The notes under the pieces are model-generated. The model made no database searches and had not been told where the DNA came from. It saw nothing but the letters and a program-made list of their open reading frames with translations. The position numbers and the translations under genes were made by a program. This document shows, one piece after another, positions 8,979-18,006 of a stretch of 64,000 nt of DNA (position 1 is its first letter; each line of letters opens with the position of its first letter). Origin of the DNA: a bacterium (lineage in GTDB: Bacteria; Verrucomicrobiota; Kiritimatiellia; CAIKKV01; CAITUY01); NCBI GenBank assembly GCA_037128595.1, contig JBAXWB010000004.1, positions 1-64,000 of the forward strand. Direction: 5' to 3'.

Positions 8979-9056
8979 AACTCTGATTTAATCATTGCCC
9001 CTCTCCGTTATTCGGATGAAACGGCCTTTGAGCCCTTCAGGTATTTCGATGTCCGG

Positions 9057-9075
9057 ATTAAGGGTTTCCCTGATT
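9057..9075 (+). promoter_or_regulatory. Candidate operator, ATTAAGGGTTTCCCTGATT
   Basis: Imperfect palindrome 54 bases before the lysozyme-like gene. It shares 14 of 19 positions with the perfect palindrome at 29791-29809 and the TCCCTGAT half-site with 45351-45369. A shared regulator is inference. Confidence 0.35.
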
Positions 9076-9128
9076 CCTTCCTCCCGCCGCCTTCCCTAGG
9101 CTGTGGGCACAAAAACCAAGGAAGGGGT

Positions 9129-9677
9129 TTGGGTAACCACACGGTGATAAGCGCAACGAATAGAACTTTGAGAGCAGCCCTGGTCGCGGTTGTCTGGGCT
9201 ACCCTGGGCCAGGGGTGTGTCTCGCACCGGCTGACCTCATGCTCCCTTCAGGGCGAGCCGGGTGAGCTGCTGCCGTGTCTGCCTGTCCGGCCGCCCCTTG
9301 TTGCGTGTCCCGAAGTCAAGAAGCCGGTGCCTTCGGGTATCCCGAAGCCGGCCCGGCCCTTACCGTTTGTTGCGATGGCGGCCGTTGAGAGTGGGCATGA
9401 TCCCTTTGTCGTGGGGGATGGCGGCCGTGCCATCGGGTTGTACCAGATCCATTGGGAATACTGGAAGGATTCCGGGGTGCCGGGAAAATGGGAAGATTGC
9501 CGTGACCCGCGCTACTCACAGTTGGTGATCCTGGCTTATTGGAAGCGGTATTGTCCTGCCGCACTGGAACGGGGCGATCTGGAGGTATTGTGCCGCATCC
9601 ACAACGGGGGCCCGCAAGGACACCGGAAGCGGACGACCCTCGTCTACTGGCGGAAGATCCAGGCGGCCTCTATTTAG
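9129..9677 (+). CDS. Exported lysozyme-like (transglycosylase-fold) protein
   Basis: 182 residues. The N-terminus has a hydrophobic stretch ending at a cysteine (TLGQGC), so it may be a lipoprotein. The C-terminal half looks like a small lysozyme-like domain: AAVESGHDPFVVGDGGRAIG, then GLYQIHWEYW, and IHNGGPQG near the end; the Glu of AVES is the likely catalytic acid. It would cut or remodel peptidoglycan. The start is uncertain: TTG 9129 sits after AAGGAAGGGG, and GTG 9144 is an alternative. It stands alone between convergent and divergent neighbours. Confidence 0.7.
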   Translation: MGNHTVISATNRTLRAALVAVVWATLGQGCVSHRLTSCSLQGEPGELLPCLPVRPPLVACPEVKKPVPSGIPKPARPLPFVAMAAVESGHDPFVVGDGGRAIGLYQIHWEYWKDSGVPGKWEDCRDPRYSQLVILAYWKRYCPAALERGDLEVLCRIHNGGPQGHRKRTTLVYWRKIQAASI

Positions 9678-9744
9678 ATTCTGCTCAAACTCCGGAGTAG
9701 TCACGTCGGGCATGTGTCCACATCATCCCTGTAAGAAGCCCGCC

Positions 9745-10176
9745 TTATCTCCTCAAGTAGGGTATGCCGAGGGCGGTGTTGTCGGGGATCGGACCTCCGG
9801 CCCAGCGTAAGCGGAGTCCGCCGTGCCCTTTTTCCTTGAAATACTCAATCACGATCTTGTGTTCGCCGGCGTCGAGCATTTTTTCACCGTGCGTTCCGCT
9901 GGCCTTCCAGGAGACGTTTCGCCAGTTGTTGAGCACGAGGGAACCGTCTATGGTCATGCGCACTCCGCCATCGCTCTGGCAGTAGAACGAATAGTTCGCG
10001 GTGACGGGCGCCACCAGCGTGCCTTGCCACCGTGATGAGAACCGGCACTGGGACAGGCTGAACATACTGTCCCCGTAGGATGCGGTGACCTGCTTCTCCA
10101 CCAGCCGGGCGATCGGCCGCTTGAAGCTCATCCCGTGGTAGTAGGTGACGGTCAACCCTTCTGACGACATCATCAT
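9745..10176 (-). CDS. Single-domain PA14 protein
   Basis: 143 residues made of one PA14 (carbohydrate-binding beta-barrel) domain: GLTVTYYHG at the start, FSSRWQGTLVAPVTANYSF, then SDGGVRMTIDGSLVLNNW, and AGEHKIVIEYFKEKGHGGLRL near the end. PA14 domains usually sit beside glycosidases or adhesins in exported proteins; here there is no signal peptide and no partner domain. Its ATG overlaps the stop of the 116-residue gene upstream (ATGA), so the two are translated together. Confidence 0.75.
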   Translation of the reverse strand: MMMSSEGLTVTYYHGMSFKRPIARLVEKQVTASYGDSMFSLSQCRFSSRWQGTLVAPVTANYSFYCQSDGGVRMTIDGSLVLNNWRNVSWKASGTHGEKMLDAGEHKIVIEYFKEKGHGGLRLRWAGGPIPDNTALGIPYLRR

Positions 10177-10523
10177 GCAGACCCATGGGATGGCGATGAG
10201 TGCTGCTCCGGCTCCGTCGTGGCAGGGAATGCCAGGTCATCACGCCACTCGACAGCGGGAAAGATCATGGACGGGTGCAGGATGCTTTCATGCGCGAACA
10301 GGCCGGGATGGCGGGCCCGGATGGTTTCGAGGGTGGGGCCAGCCGCAAAGTCCGGAGGATAGACCGTCCCGTTCAGTTCATGGTCCAGCAGGCAGAAAAG
10401 GTGCAGGGCGCGCCGGCAGGCGGCTGATGCCACGGGCAGGGAGCTCGTGGTGGCCACGGTGTCCAGAATCTCATAGGCCTCACTCAGTGCCCGGCGACTC
10501 CGCTTGTAGGTTTCACGGTCCAT
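10173..10523 (-). CDS. Hypothetical protein, coupled to PA14 gene
   Basis: 116 residues, mostly helical in its first half (ALSEAYEILDTVATTSSLPV, then ACRRALHLFCLLDHEL), with a Pro/His-rich second half. I do not recognise a family. A good ribosome-binding site (GGGAGGAA, eight bases before ATG 10523) and the four-base overlap with the PA14 gene support it as real. Confidence 0.55.
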   Translation of the reverse strand: MDRETYKRSRRALSEAYEILDTVATTSSLPVASAACRRALHLFCLLDHELNGTVYPPDFAAGPTLETIRARHPGLFAHESILHPSMIFPAVEWRDDLAFPATTEPEQHSSPSHGSA

Positions 10524-10757
10524 TGGTCACGTTCCTCCCCGCAGCACACTCCACCGGGTTGGCGTCCAGGTACCGGAGCTCCATTGGGAAAACACTTGAT
10601 ATTTCATGTTTTCAATCCTTATGGAGGGTATCGCTCTGTCGAAACCACTGCCAGAAAGGTCAAAGCAAAAAATCCTGGAGGGCGAAATGGCCTGTTCCGG
10701 TCTTGATCTTCCTGTCAATCATGACTCAATATGGACCCATTGTCGTGATAGGGGATT

Positions 10758-12785
10758 ATGCAGGAAACGGTTCAACAGTTTGTAGACAGCTTTCAGAAGG
10801 CTGTGCGGATGGAGATGGAGGCCATGCGGGAGCAGCTGGGCCCATATGAGGTACCTGTCAGCACCCCCATCGACACCGCCCTGCCCGGGGAGCGTGACTA
10901 CCGGCTCTATGAAGTCACGGCGGCCGCCTCCGCCGACAAGCTAATCCTCAATGGCGAATGTACGCTGGTTCATGATGAGGGGGAAACACAGGTGACCATA
11001 ATCGCGATTGAGGGCGATCATCTGACCCTGCGGAGTGCAACCGCATTCCCGCAGGGATCCTCATCCTGGACCTTGGTCATTTACCCCTGGTTCCTTTATG
11101 AGCGGCTGTTGCAGACACTCGACTCCCTGCCGGCCTCCTCCGCCTTCCATGCTGCGAGTGCGCTGACCTTGTTCGGGAAGCTCGCGCCCCAGGAGCAAAG
11201 GGCCTCCGCGGTTTTCACGGCCCCTGACCTGAATGCCAGCCAGTGCCAGGCCGTCCAGTTATGTTGTGACTCGAATCTGGCCTTCATCTGGGGGCCGCCG
11301 GGGACGGGTAAAACGCGGACCATCAGCCATATCGTGATGCAGCTTCTGGCTCAGGGGCATCGCATCCTGCTCACGTCGACCACGAATGCGGCGATCGATC
11401 AGGCTCTGGCCGTGCTGGCCTCTCATCCGGAGGCACAGCCCCACATGAAGGCTGGTCAGATTGTCCGGGTTGGTCAAACGAGTGCCGAGACGTTCGGGGC
11501 CAGTCTGAGCGAGGTCATCAAGGCGCAGAATGAGGCTTTGCGTCAGCAGCTTGACCGGCTGAAAGCCCGGGGCCAACCGGTCGTGGGGCAAATCCAGGAG
11601 TGCGATAAAGCACTCAGGAAGCTCAAGGGGGCGGTAGGCGGGCACCAGATGGAGCTGTTCGATCTGATCCCCGATGACCCCCTGCATGTGGGCGATATCT
11701 CCGGTATTGTTAAATACCGGTTCCTTCATCATCTCCTGAGGATGTCGCCCGTCCGGAAACAGGCCTTTATTCAGTGCCGGCGCGGTAGACTGATCAGGGC
11801 CAATACGCTCTATCAGACGAAAATCCATACGGTTTCCGAGAGACTGGGCGGTAAAGATCAGGCCGTGATGGATAACGCCCGTGTGGTACTGGCCACCATG
11901 ACGAATATGTATATCAGCAAACTGCTGCTGGCGCAGCAGTTCGACGTGGTGATTGTCGAGGAAGCCGGGATGGCGGTGCTGCCAACCCTGTTCTATTGTG
12001 CCGGGCTGGCCGCCAAGAAGGTGATTGCGGTGGGGGACCCCCGGCAACTGCCTCCGATTGTCGTGGCGCGCGATCGTTATGCGCAGCAGGCCATGGGACG
12101 GAACATCTTCGACGTCACCGTGCCGGACCCGGATCTCAGCAAGGTCGTTGTCATGCTCGACACCCAATACCGGATGCACCCTGCGATCGGGGCGCTGGTC
12201 AGTGAATTGTTCTATGGCGGAAAGCTGGTGAGCGACCAAGGCACCTCCACCCGAAACGCCATTGCTGCCTGTCATCCTTATCCGGGCGAGGCGCTGGTGG
12301 TGGTCGATACGGAGGGGACCACCCAGTGCTCCAAATCAGAGGGCAGTTACTCGCGGTTCAATAAGCGGACCGCCGAGTGGTGCGTCCGGTTGGCTACGGA
12401 AGCGGTCCGGGACGGGGTTGAATCGATTGCGATCATCACGCCCTACGCCCAGCAATCCCGCCTCATTTCAAGCTTACTGGCGGAGTCGGGGATCCCAGGA
12501 GGAATGGTGGAGTGCCGGACGGTGCACCGGTTCCAGGGGAACGAGCGCGATATGGTGATCATGGATACCGTCGACACATTGCCGGAAATGCCCGGGGTCC
12601 TGCTGGCCGGCCGAAAAGGGGCCAGCAGCGCGCCCCATCTATTGAACGTCAGCATCTCCCGTGCAAAAGGGAAACTGGTCATCGTGTCGGATGTCAGTTA
12701 TTTCCGCACCCACGCCGCAGGCAGCGCCATTGACCAGGTTCTGTCGATGGCCGTGCGGGCAGGGGTGAGGGTGGGGATGGAGTGA
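10758..12785 (+). CDS. Superfamily 1B DNA/RNA helicase (DNA2/NAM7/Upf1 type)
   Basis: 675 residues. An N-terminal beta-rich region (1-150) precedes two RecA-like domains. Visible motifs: Q/I with Walker A GPPGTGKTRT (about 177), Ia TSTTNAAIDQAL, II VIVEEAGMA, III VIAVGDPRQLPPIV, IV LDTQYRMHP, V TVHRFQGNERDMVI, VI LNVSISRAKGKLVIV. Such enzymes translocate 5' to 3' on nucleic acid with ATP. Several bacterial members act in repair or defence, but nothing adjacent here suggests a defence island. Confidence 0.88.
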   Translation: MQETVQQFVDSFQKAVRMEMEAMREQLGPYEVPVSTPIDTALPGERDYRLYEVTAAASADKLILNGECTLVHDEGETQVTIIAIEGDHLTLRSATAFPQGSSSWTLVIYPWFLYERLLQTLDSLPASSAFHAASALTLFGKLAPQEQRASAVFTAPDLNASQCQAVQLCCDSNLAFIWGPPGTGKTRTISHIVMQLLAQGHRILLTSTTNAAIDQALAVLASHPEAQPHMKAGQIVRVGQTSAETFGASLSEVIKAQNEALRQQLDRLKARGQPVVGQIQECDKALRKLKGAVGGHQMELFDLIPDDPLHVGDISGIVKYRFLHHLLRMSPVRKQAFIQCRRGRLIRANTLYQTKIHTVSERLGGKDQAVMDNARVVLATMTNMYISKLLLAQQFDVVIVEEAGMAVLPTLFYCAGLAAKKVIAVGDPRQLPPIVVARDRYAQQAMGRNIFDVTVPDPDLSKVVVMLDTQYRMHPAIGALVSELFYGGKLVSDQGTSTRNAIAACHPYPGEALVVVDTEGTTQCSKSEGSYSRFNKRTAEWCVRLATEAVRDGVESIAIITPYAQQSRLISSLLAESGIPGGMVECRTVHRFQGNERDMVIMDTVDTLPEMPGVLLAGRKGASSAPHLLNVSISRAKGKLVIVSDVSYFRTHAAGSAIDQVLSMAVRAGVRVGME

Positions 12786-12857
12786 GTCTGCTTCTTCGCT
12801 TGTATGGGGTTATCAGGACAGGTAACATGAACGTCAAATCACAGAAAGAGGTTTCTT

Positions 12858-13262
12858 ATGCCCATTCCCGTATTTGTACATCTGGCCTTGCTCGCGTTGA
12901 TGGTGGTGTTCTGTATTTTGGCTGCTGTAACCGCTTGGAAGCGATCAGGGAACTGGCTGTCCCGTCACAGGTGGTTTGGGGCCATCGGCGCGTGTTCGGG
13001 CCTGATCGGGATTGCCGTGATGGTCTCCGAAAAGATTGAGCATGGGTACCCGCATTTCGCATCGCCCCATGCGATCCTGGGTCTCACGATCGGGATTTTG
13101 CTGGTGGTGGTTCCGTTGTTAGGTTTTTTTGGGTCGCGGGGGTATAATACTTTGAGAGGGCCGCACCGGATTCTCGCCAGGATTCTGATCCTGCTTGGGT
13201 TGCTGGGGCTGGCGTCCGGGGTGCTTCGCTACCTGCAGATCTCAAAACCGAATCCCTCGTAA
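12858..13262 (+). CDS. Cytochrome b561-like four-helix membrane protein
   Basis: 134 residues with four hydrophobic helices. Histidines at 8, 37, 71 and 103 fall one per helix near its end (PVFVHLAL, SRHRWFGAIG, SPHAILGL, GPHRILARIL), the arrangement used to hold two b hemes in the b561 core. Electron transfer across the membrane is therefore plausible, but no partner is nearby. Start ATG follows AAAGAGG. A heme-free DUF protein remains possible. Confidence 0.55.
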   Translation: MPIPVFVHLALLALMVVFCILAAVTAWKRSGNWLSRHRWFGAIGACSGLIGIAVMVSEKIEHGYPHFASPHAILGLTIGILLVVVPLLGFFGSRGYNTLRGPHRILARILILLGLLGLASGVLRYLQISKPNPS

Positions 13263-13309
13263 GGAGCTCACGGGTAATCTATCATCTTCTGAAAGAACCG
13301 AGTAATACA

Positions 13310-13831
13310 ATGAACAAGCTAATTAAAGTTTCCGGGGTAGTGGTGTCGGTCATGTTGGCTGGGTCTGTAACGATGGCAGATCCCTATCGAGGAGACCATG
13401 GCCATCAAGATTATGATCATCGAGATAGAGACGGGGGTCATTATGATGGTGGACGGAATTATCACGGTTACAATGAGGGGGGGCGGCATTACGGGTATTA
13501 TCACAATGGTGCCGGGTTGTTGGTTTTCGGCCTGATCGCACTCGGCATAACTGAAGTAATACTGTCTTCTGATCGTCCGGTTTATGTGCAGCAACCTGTA
13601 GTTGTCCGGGAGGCCCCGCAAGTGGTTTATGTGCAGCAACCGGCTCAGCAGGCCGTAGTCGTCCAGTCGCCCGCTCAGCCTTTGACCATGATCATAAACG
13701 TTCAGAATTCAAATGGATCCATGACCCCGGTGGCCATGCGTCAGGTTGGTAATCAGTGGGTAGGTCCCAGAGGCGAGTATTACAATAACCTGCCGACCGT
13801 GGGCGAGTTACGCGGAGTGTACGGATTCTGA
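13310..13831 (+). CDS. Exported Gly/Tyr/His-rich protein
   Basis: 173 residues. Signal peptide (MNKLIKVSGVVVSVMLAGSV, cleavage near TMA-DP), then a segment very rich in His, Asp, Gly and Tyr (about 25-70), a single hydrophobic stretch (GAGLLVFGLIALGITEVIL), a Val/Gln/Pro-rich linker, and a conserved-looking tail NGSMTPVAMR..GNQWVGPRGEYY...PTVGELRGVYG. The tail resembles one I associate with small envelope proteins of unknown role. The His/Asp-rich part could bind metal. Confidence 0.6.
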   Translation: MNKLIKVSGVVVSVMLAGSVTMADPYRGDHGHQDYDHRDRDGGHYDGGRNYHGYNEGGRHYGYYHNGAGLLVFGLIALGITEVILSSDRPVYVQQPVVVREAPQVVYVQQPAQQAVVVQSPAQPLTMIINVQNSNGSMTPVAMRQVGNQWVGPRGEYYNNLPTVGELRGVYGF

Positions 13832-13857
13832 AGCGATTCAATAATAGGAGATATTCA

Positions 13858-14559
13858 ATGAAACAGGCGGCAGGGTACGTTTTTATTCTTATCATAGCGG
13901 GATTCGTAACCAGCATGGGCTGCGGCAAGAAATCCGAGGCCACCAATCCGGTTGCCGTATCCGCCACGTCCTCGTCCATTACTCCCGCTCCCGGATCCGC
14001 AAGCGCGAAGCCAGCCGGCACGGCGGGTGCGGTGGAAGCGGAGACCACGGCCAAGCTTGCCGGTGCGGAGTGGGCGCTGAAGCAGGATCAAATCAAGAAC
14101 GACCCGAACGGACAGTGGGCCGTTGCGGCAACGGCTTCCTCTACCTATAGCGATGCCGTCGAAATGGAGCGGTGGGCCGCCAATCAGGTCGCCGGAGTGC
14201 CTAACGTTGAGAAGTATGGCGATGACGGCAATGCCTGGGCGCCGAAGACCGAGGATGCCGGTTTGGAATGGCTGGAAGCGACCTTCGCGAAGCCGGTCTA
14301 TGCCACCGAGGTGCGCATTCGGGAGTCATGCGGCTCCGGGACAATTATCCGAATTGAGCTCTTCGATGAGCAGGGAGTTTCACATACGCTCTGGACAGGC
14401 ATCGATCCCACGACGGAACTCAACTACCTGATGATCAAGTTTCCGATGACGACCTTCAAGACGAACCGCATCAAGATCACCCTGACCACCAACGTAGTGC
14501 CGGGCTGGAACGAGATTGACGCTATCCAACTCGTCGGCAAGGATTCCTATCCGCGCTGA
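13858..14559 (+). CDS. Lipoprotein with discoidin-like domain
   Basis: 233 residues. The signal peptide ends in SMGC (lipid-modified Cys near 21), followed by a Ser/Thr/Ala/Pro linker. From about residue 80 there is a galactose-binding-like beta-sandwich: WAVAATASSTY, then LEWLEATFAKPVYATEVRI, and NRIKITLTT...WNEIDAIQLVG, as in F5/8-type domains that bind sugars or surfaces. It is 26 bases after the preceding exported protein, with AGGAGA before the start, so the two probably form an operon. Confidence 0.65.
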   Translation: MKQAAGYVFILIIAGFVTSMGCGKKSEATNPVAVSATSSSITPAPGSASAKPAGTAGAVEAETTAKLAGAEWALKQDQIKNDPNGQWAVAATASSTYSDAVEMERWAANQVAGVPNVEKYGDDGNAWAPKTEDAGLEWLEATFAKPVYATEVRIRESCGSGTIIRIELFDEQGVSHTLWTGIDPTTELNYLMIKFPMTTFKTNRIKITLTTNVVPGWNEIDAIQLVGKDSYPR

Positions 14560-14681
14560 GCCACGGAGTTGACCTCACATCTTTATCTGAGAGTGTTCAT
14601 GGGGCAGGCAATTTGCTGACAGTCCAGTTAGTCGGTATTATCCTTAACCCGTTTTGGGATTGCAACAAGGTGGGGGATAGT

Positions 14682-15908
14682 ATGTACTCAAAACACAAAG
14701 TCATGGCCAAGATATCGGACAAAAGAACTGTAAAAGAAGTTCCTCAAAATTCACAAGGTGAGTGGATGGGGAGGTGTTTTCCTGCCTGTTTTCTCCTGAT
14801 CTTTCTTGCGCTCCTGTTTATTCAAATGGGGGATTTCTCCGGCGATCACTACCGGCATCCCCGGGATGCTGATTGCATTTCGTACGTTCAAAATTCGCAA
14901 AAACTTTTTTCCGCCACAGTCAATCCTTTCGCATTTCGAATTCTCACACCATTGTTGATCAGGAAACTGATGAATCCCCACGGCCAGGGGGCTATCGGCT
15001 ATGACTTTGCCTGGAACAGCTTCACGTTTCTGTGTGTCTATGGATCTGGACTGCTTTTTTACCTGTTCTGCCGGAGGGTGTTGAAACTGTCTTCATCTGC
15101 TTCTTTTATTGCCGTTTTGATGCTGGTGAGCAACTGGATCTACAGCCTCTTTCAGTTTGAGCTCCCGTTTTTCGTCGATCCGCTGAACAACTTGTTGTGG
15201 ATACTTGCGCTTTATTTGTTATTCATCGAACGATGGGACTGGTTCTATGTTGTTTTGGGGGTGGGGATGTTCAACAAGGAAGTCATTCTACTGCTGGGCC
15301 CATTATGTCCTCTATTCGCATATCTCAAGTCTGGCAGGATTTGTTCGCGTACGGTCTTTCTGAACACGGCCGCCGTAATGGGCCTGTTGGGACTCTATGC
15401 GGCCTATCGATACTATGTTGGTTCTGCCCTGAATCTTTCACACTTCCAACTGGCTGCCGCCTATAATGAAGGGACTAAAGGCACTATCCTGTTTGCGATT
15501 TCACAACAGAAGGATCTGTGGAACATTTTCCTCGCATTGCAGTTCCCTTGGATCTTTTTCGCTTTGGCCATTTATGAGCTTCGAAAGGCTTATGGTTGGC
15601 AAAACCGCTATCTGCTGGCTTCCTTGTATCTGCTGGCCGCCTGTTTCATGGGGCGCCTGTTTGCCGCAGATGCGAATCGCGTGTTTGTCATGATGGCGCC
15701 GATGGTGATCGGGTTGTCTGTGTCGTACTGGTGTGCGGGATTCAAAACCAAGACGTTCCAGTCATTGGTTTTTCTGTTTTTCTTATACCTCTGTCTAAAC
15801 GTCGGTTGGGTTGGCAACAAAGAACCCATGATTTGGATGAACATTCTGGCATGCTTGTATGGAATATGGCGAGTTCGCGGCCTGTCGGCTGAACTGATGC
15901 CATCTTGA
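14682..15908 (+). CDS. Polytopic membrane protein, glycosyltransferase-like
   Basis: 408 residues from ATG 14682 (GGTGGGGGA just before), with about ten hydrophobic helices. A periplasmic loop after the first helix contains HPRDADCISYVQNSQKL and then FAFRILTPLLIRKLM, a pattern common in bacterial mannosyltransferase-like GT-C proteins. The codon use is more AT-rich than its neighbours. Its end overlaps an alternative start of the downstream sensor kinase, so they may be co-transcribed. Substrate unknown. Confidence 0.55.
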   Translation: MYSKHKVMAKISDKRTVKEVPQNSQGEWMGRCFPACFLLIFLALLFIQMGDFSGDHYRHPRDADCISYVQNSQKLFSATVNPFAFRILTPLLIRKLMNPHGQGAIGYDFAWNSFTFLCVYGSGLLFYLFCRRVLKLSSSASFIAVLMLVSNWIYSLFQFELPFFVDPLNNLLWILALYLLFIERWDWFYVVLGVGMFNKEVILLLGPLCPLFAYLKSGRICSRTVFLNTAAVMGLLGLYAAYRYYVGSALNLSHFQLAAAYNEGTKGTILFAISQQKDLWNIFLALQFPWIFFALAIYELRKAYGWQNRYLLASLYLLAACFMGRLFAADANRVFVMMAPMVIGLSVSYWCAGFKTKTFQSLVFLFFLYLCLNVGWVGNKEPMIWMNILACLYGIWRVRGLSAELMPS

Positions 15909-15934
15909 TCAGTGCTGCCATCGAATCACAAATT

Positions 15935-17425
15935 ATGCTACTGAAATTAGGTCATAAACTCATTCTAACGGTCGGCATCACCACGCTCCTTATCATCGGC
16001 GTCTATGCCGTATTCCTGATCCGCGCCCAAAGCTCCGTGCTCATCAGTGAAGTGGAACGGCATGTGAATCAGCTGAGTGAAACGGTAAAAAACAGTACTC
16101 GGCATGATATGCTCATGAATCAGCAGGATCGAATCCGGGAGGTGGTTGCGACGATCGGGAAACAGCATTCTATCCACAATGTCCGTATCCTCAATAAGGC
16201 GGGTACGATCATTTACTCATCGAAAAGCGATGAGGTTGGGGAAATGGTGGATAAAAAAACCGAAAGTTGTTACGCCTGTCACGCGGCTGATCAGCCGATC
16301 GAACACCTGGGGATTGAGCAGCGCACGCGGATATACCGTCCAGATGTGAAATCCGGCCGTATCCTTGCCATCATCAATCCCATCTATAATGAACGTTCCT
16401 GCTGGAATGCGGAGTGCCATGCGCATTCGTCAAAGCAGACGGTCTTGGGCGTGCTGGACGTTGCCGTTTCCTTGCAGGACGAGGACGCTCAGATTGGCAG
16501 AAGTGAAATGAAGGCCATCTACTTTGCCGTCATCGCGGTTCTGGCGATAAGCTTGATCATCGGGGGATTTGTGAGGAAGTGGGTTGACAAGCCGGTAAAG
16601 GAGCTCGTGAAAGGGACCCATAATGTGGCGGCGGGGAACCTTGATTATGTCATTCCGAACCCGCGTAACGACGAGCTTGGCGAACTGGCCAAGTCGTTCA
16701 ACATTATGACTGAAAAACTTGCGGAAATGCGTTTCCAGTTACTGCAGTCTGGAAAACTGGCCTCCATCGGGCGGCTGGCGGCTGGAGTGGCGCACGAAAT
16801 CAATAATCCCCTTACGGGGGTCCTCACTTACAGCAGCTTTCTGCAGAAACGAACCCGGGATCAGCCGGAGATCCAGAAAGATCTGGATGTGATCGTCCGC
16901 GAAACCAAGCGTTGCCGCGAGATCGTAAAAGGGTTGCTCGATTTTTCACGCCAGTCGCCCCCGAAGATCACTCTGGTTGATATTCATCAAACCATTGAAC
17001 GCACGCTTGCCGTTGCCGCGAATCAGCTGGCCCTGTCGCATGTGACCCTGGTGAAAGAGTTCTGCGCTGACGCTCTTCGCGTTCAAGCCGATGAGAACCA
17101 GATGCAACAGGTGTTCCTGAACTTGATCGTCAACGCCATTGATGCCATTGGCCCGGACGGCGGGACCTTGACGATCGGCAGTCATCTCGGCGTGAAGGAC
17201 GAACAACCGTATCTTGAAGTCACGGTGAAGGATACCGGCTGCGGTATTCCGGCCGAAAACCTGAACAAGATCTTTGAGCCGTTTTACTCCACAAAAGATC
17301 AACGCGGGACGGGATTAGGCTTGTCCATTATCTGGGGGATTCTCGACAACCATCACGGACGGATCACCGTTCAGAGCGAACCGGGTAAAGGAACGATGTT
17401 CACCATCACCCTGCCGGCTGTTTAG
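15935..17425 (+). CDS. Sensor histidine kinase with two periplasmic c-heme motifs
   Basis: 496 residues from ATG 15935. TM1 at about 8-28 and TM2 at about 194-214 enclose a periplasmic sensor with CYACH (Cys112, Cys115, His116) and CWNAECH (Cys156, Cys161, His162), i.e. one CXXCH and one CX4CH c-type heme site. A HAMP domain, HisKA (GVAHEINNPL, His287) and an HATPase with GTGLGLSI follow. Such diheme sensors are expected to report redox or gas ligands. The response regulator 18007-19152 is the likely partner. Confidence 0.85.
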   Translation: MLLKLGHKLILTVGITTLLIIGVYAVFLIRAQSSVLISEVERHVNQLSETVKNSTRHDMLMNQQDRIREVVATIGKQHSIHNVRILNKAGTIIYSSKSDEVGEMVDKKTESCYACHAADQPIEHLGIEQRTRIYRPDVKSGRILAIINPIYNERSCWNAECHAHSSKQTVLGVLDVAVSLQDEDAQIGRSEMKAIYFAVIAVLAISLIIGGFVRKWVDKPVKELVKGTHNVAAGNLDYVIPNPRNDELGELAKSFNIMTEKLAEMRFQLLQSGKLASIGRLAAGVAHEINNPLTGVLTYSSFLQKRTRDQPEIQKDLDVIVRETKRCREIVKGLLDFSRQSPPKITLVDIHQTIERTLAVAANQLALSHVTLVKEFCADALRVQADENQMQQVFLNLIVNAIDAIGPDGGTLTIGSHLGVKDEQPYLEVTVKDTGCGIPAENLNKIFEPFYSTKDQRGTGLGLSIIWGILDNHHGRITVQSEPGKGTMFTITLPAV

Positions 17426-17474
17426 TCCCTTACGACTTAAATCAGTCGGGTTTTGGCACGGATTCAGACAAGAA

Positions 17475-17672
17475 AAGAATTTGAACAGAAGAGCGCTAAG
17501 GGCGCAAAGGAGTCTGCGGCGAAGACGCCGCAGACTCAGGTGGAGTTAGAATCCAATATCCTTTGAATTGGCGCCTTGTAAAATCAATCTTCAAATACCG
17601 TTGTTTGCTTCAGCTCCGGCGCCTTCGCCGCAGCTGGCTTTGCGATCTTTGCGTGCTTCTGTTCAAATTCTT
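17475..17672. repeat. Nested inverted-repeat element
   Basis: AAGAATTTGAACAGAAG (17475-17491) is exactly complementary to 17656-17672, and the complementarity continues inward imperfectly (GGCGCAAAGG against CTTTGCGATC). Inside lie a perfect 12-bp stem with a four-base loop (17510-17521 / 17526-17537) and an 11-bp stem with one mismatch (17611-17621 / 17626-17636). It looks like a small non-autonomous palindromic element. Confidence 0.75.
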
Positions 17673-17849
17673 CTTGGTTCCGGCTACGCCGGGTTAGGTC
17701 AACATCAAATGAATCAAATTAGTGGGCACCCCGGCCGGGATCCGGGTTATTCATTGAAGAAACTGGGGGGGCGACTAGAGCGAAGCACAGGTGGCAGCCG
17801 ACGTCCTCGGCGGCTGAAGGCCTATCAAGTTGCCTTAAAAGGGGCAAAT

Positions 17850-17922
17850 CGTTCGCCGGGGACGGCGAACGCCACCTTGCCAAGCTCAAAACGGGGTCTT
17901 TTCATTGAAAACCGCCCGTTTT
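17850..17922. repeat. Two consecutive hairpins before the regulator gene
   Basis: CGTTCGCC (17850-17857) pairs with GGCGAACG (17864-17871). AAAACGGG (17888-17895) pairs with CCCGTTTT (17915-17922), and this second stem can extend outward imperfectly through ACCTTG/CAAGGT. No T-run follows, so a simple intrinsic terminator is unlikely. Confidence 0.55.
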
Positions 17923-18006
17923 AAGTTTGTTTCAAGGTAGTTGAAGTCCCCTGCGTTTTTGAGATACGATCACTATGGTTGGAATCGAAATTTAATTGAG
18001 GTGTAT

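Larger units (their letters stand above)
17426..18006. other. Hairpin-rich intergenic region (580 bases)
   Basis: No convincing gene; a 118-codon open stretch at 17568-17924 has no ribosome-binding site and runs through the hairpins. The region contains a 17-bp inverted repeat (17475-17491 / 17656-17672) enclosing two hairpins, and three further hairpins between 17680 and 17922. It separates a sensor kinase from its likely regulator. Confidence 0.75.

Noticed and set aside
11259-12275. 338-codon open frame opposite the helicase
   Set aside because: Antisense to all main helicase motifs; no family pattern or ribosome-binding site.
10758-12785. Defence-island helicase
   Set aside because: The SF1 helicase has no nuclease, methylase or other defence gene beside it, so there is no support beyond the family name.
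17446-17470. Sigma-54 promoter (TGGCAC)
   Set aside because: TGGCACG is present, but the TTGC box at the required spacing is missing.
17568-17924. 118-codon open frame in the hairpin-rich interval
   Set aside because: It passes through several hairpins, lacks a ribosome-binding site and its translation has no recognisable pattern.
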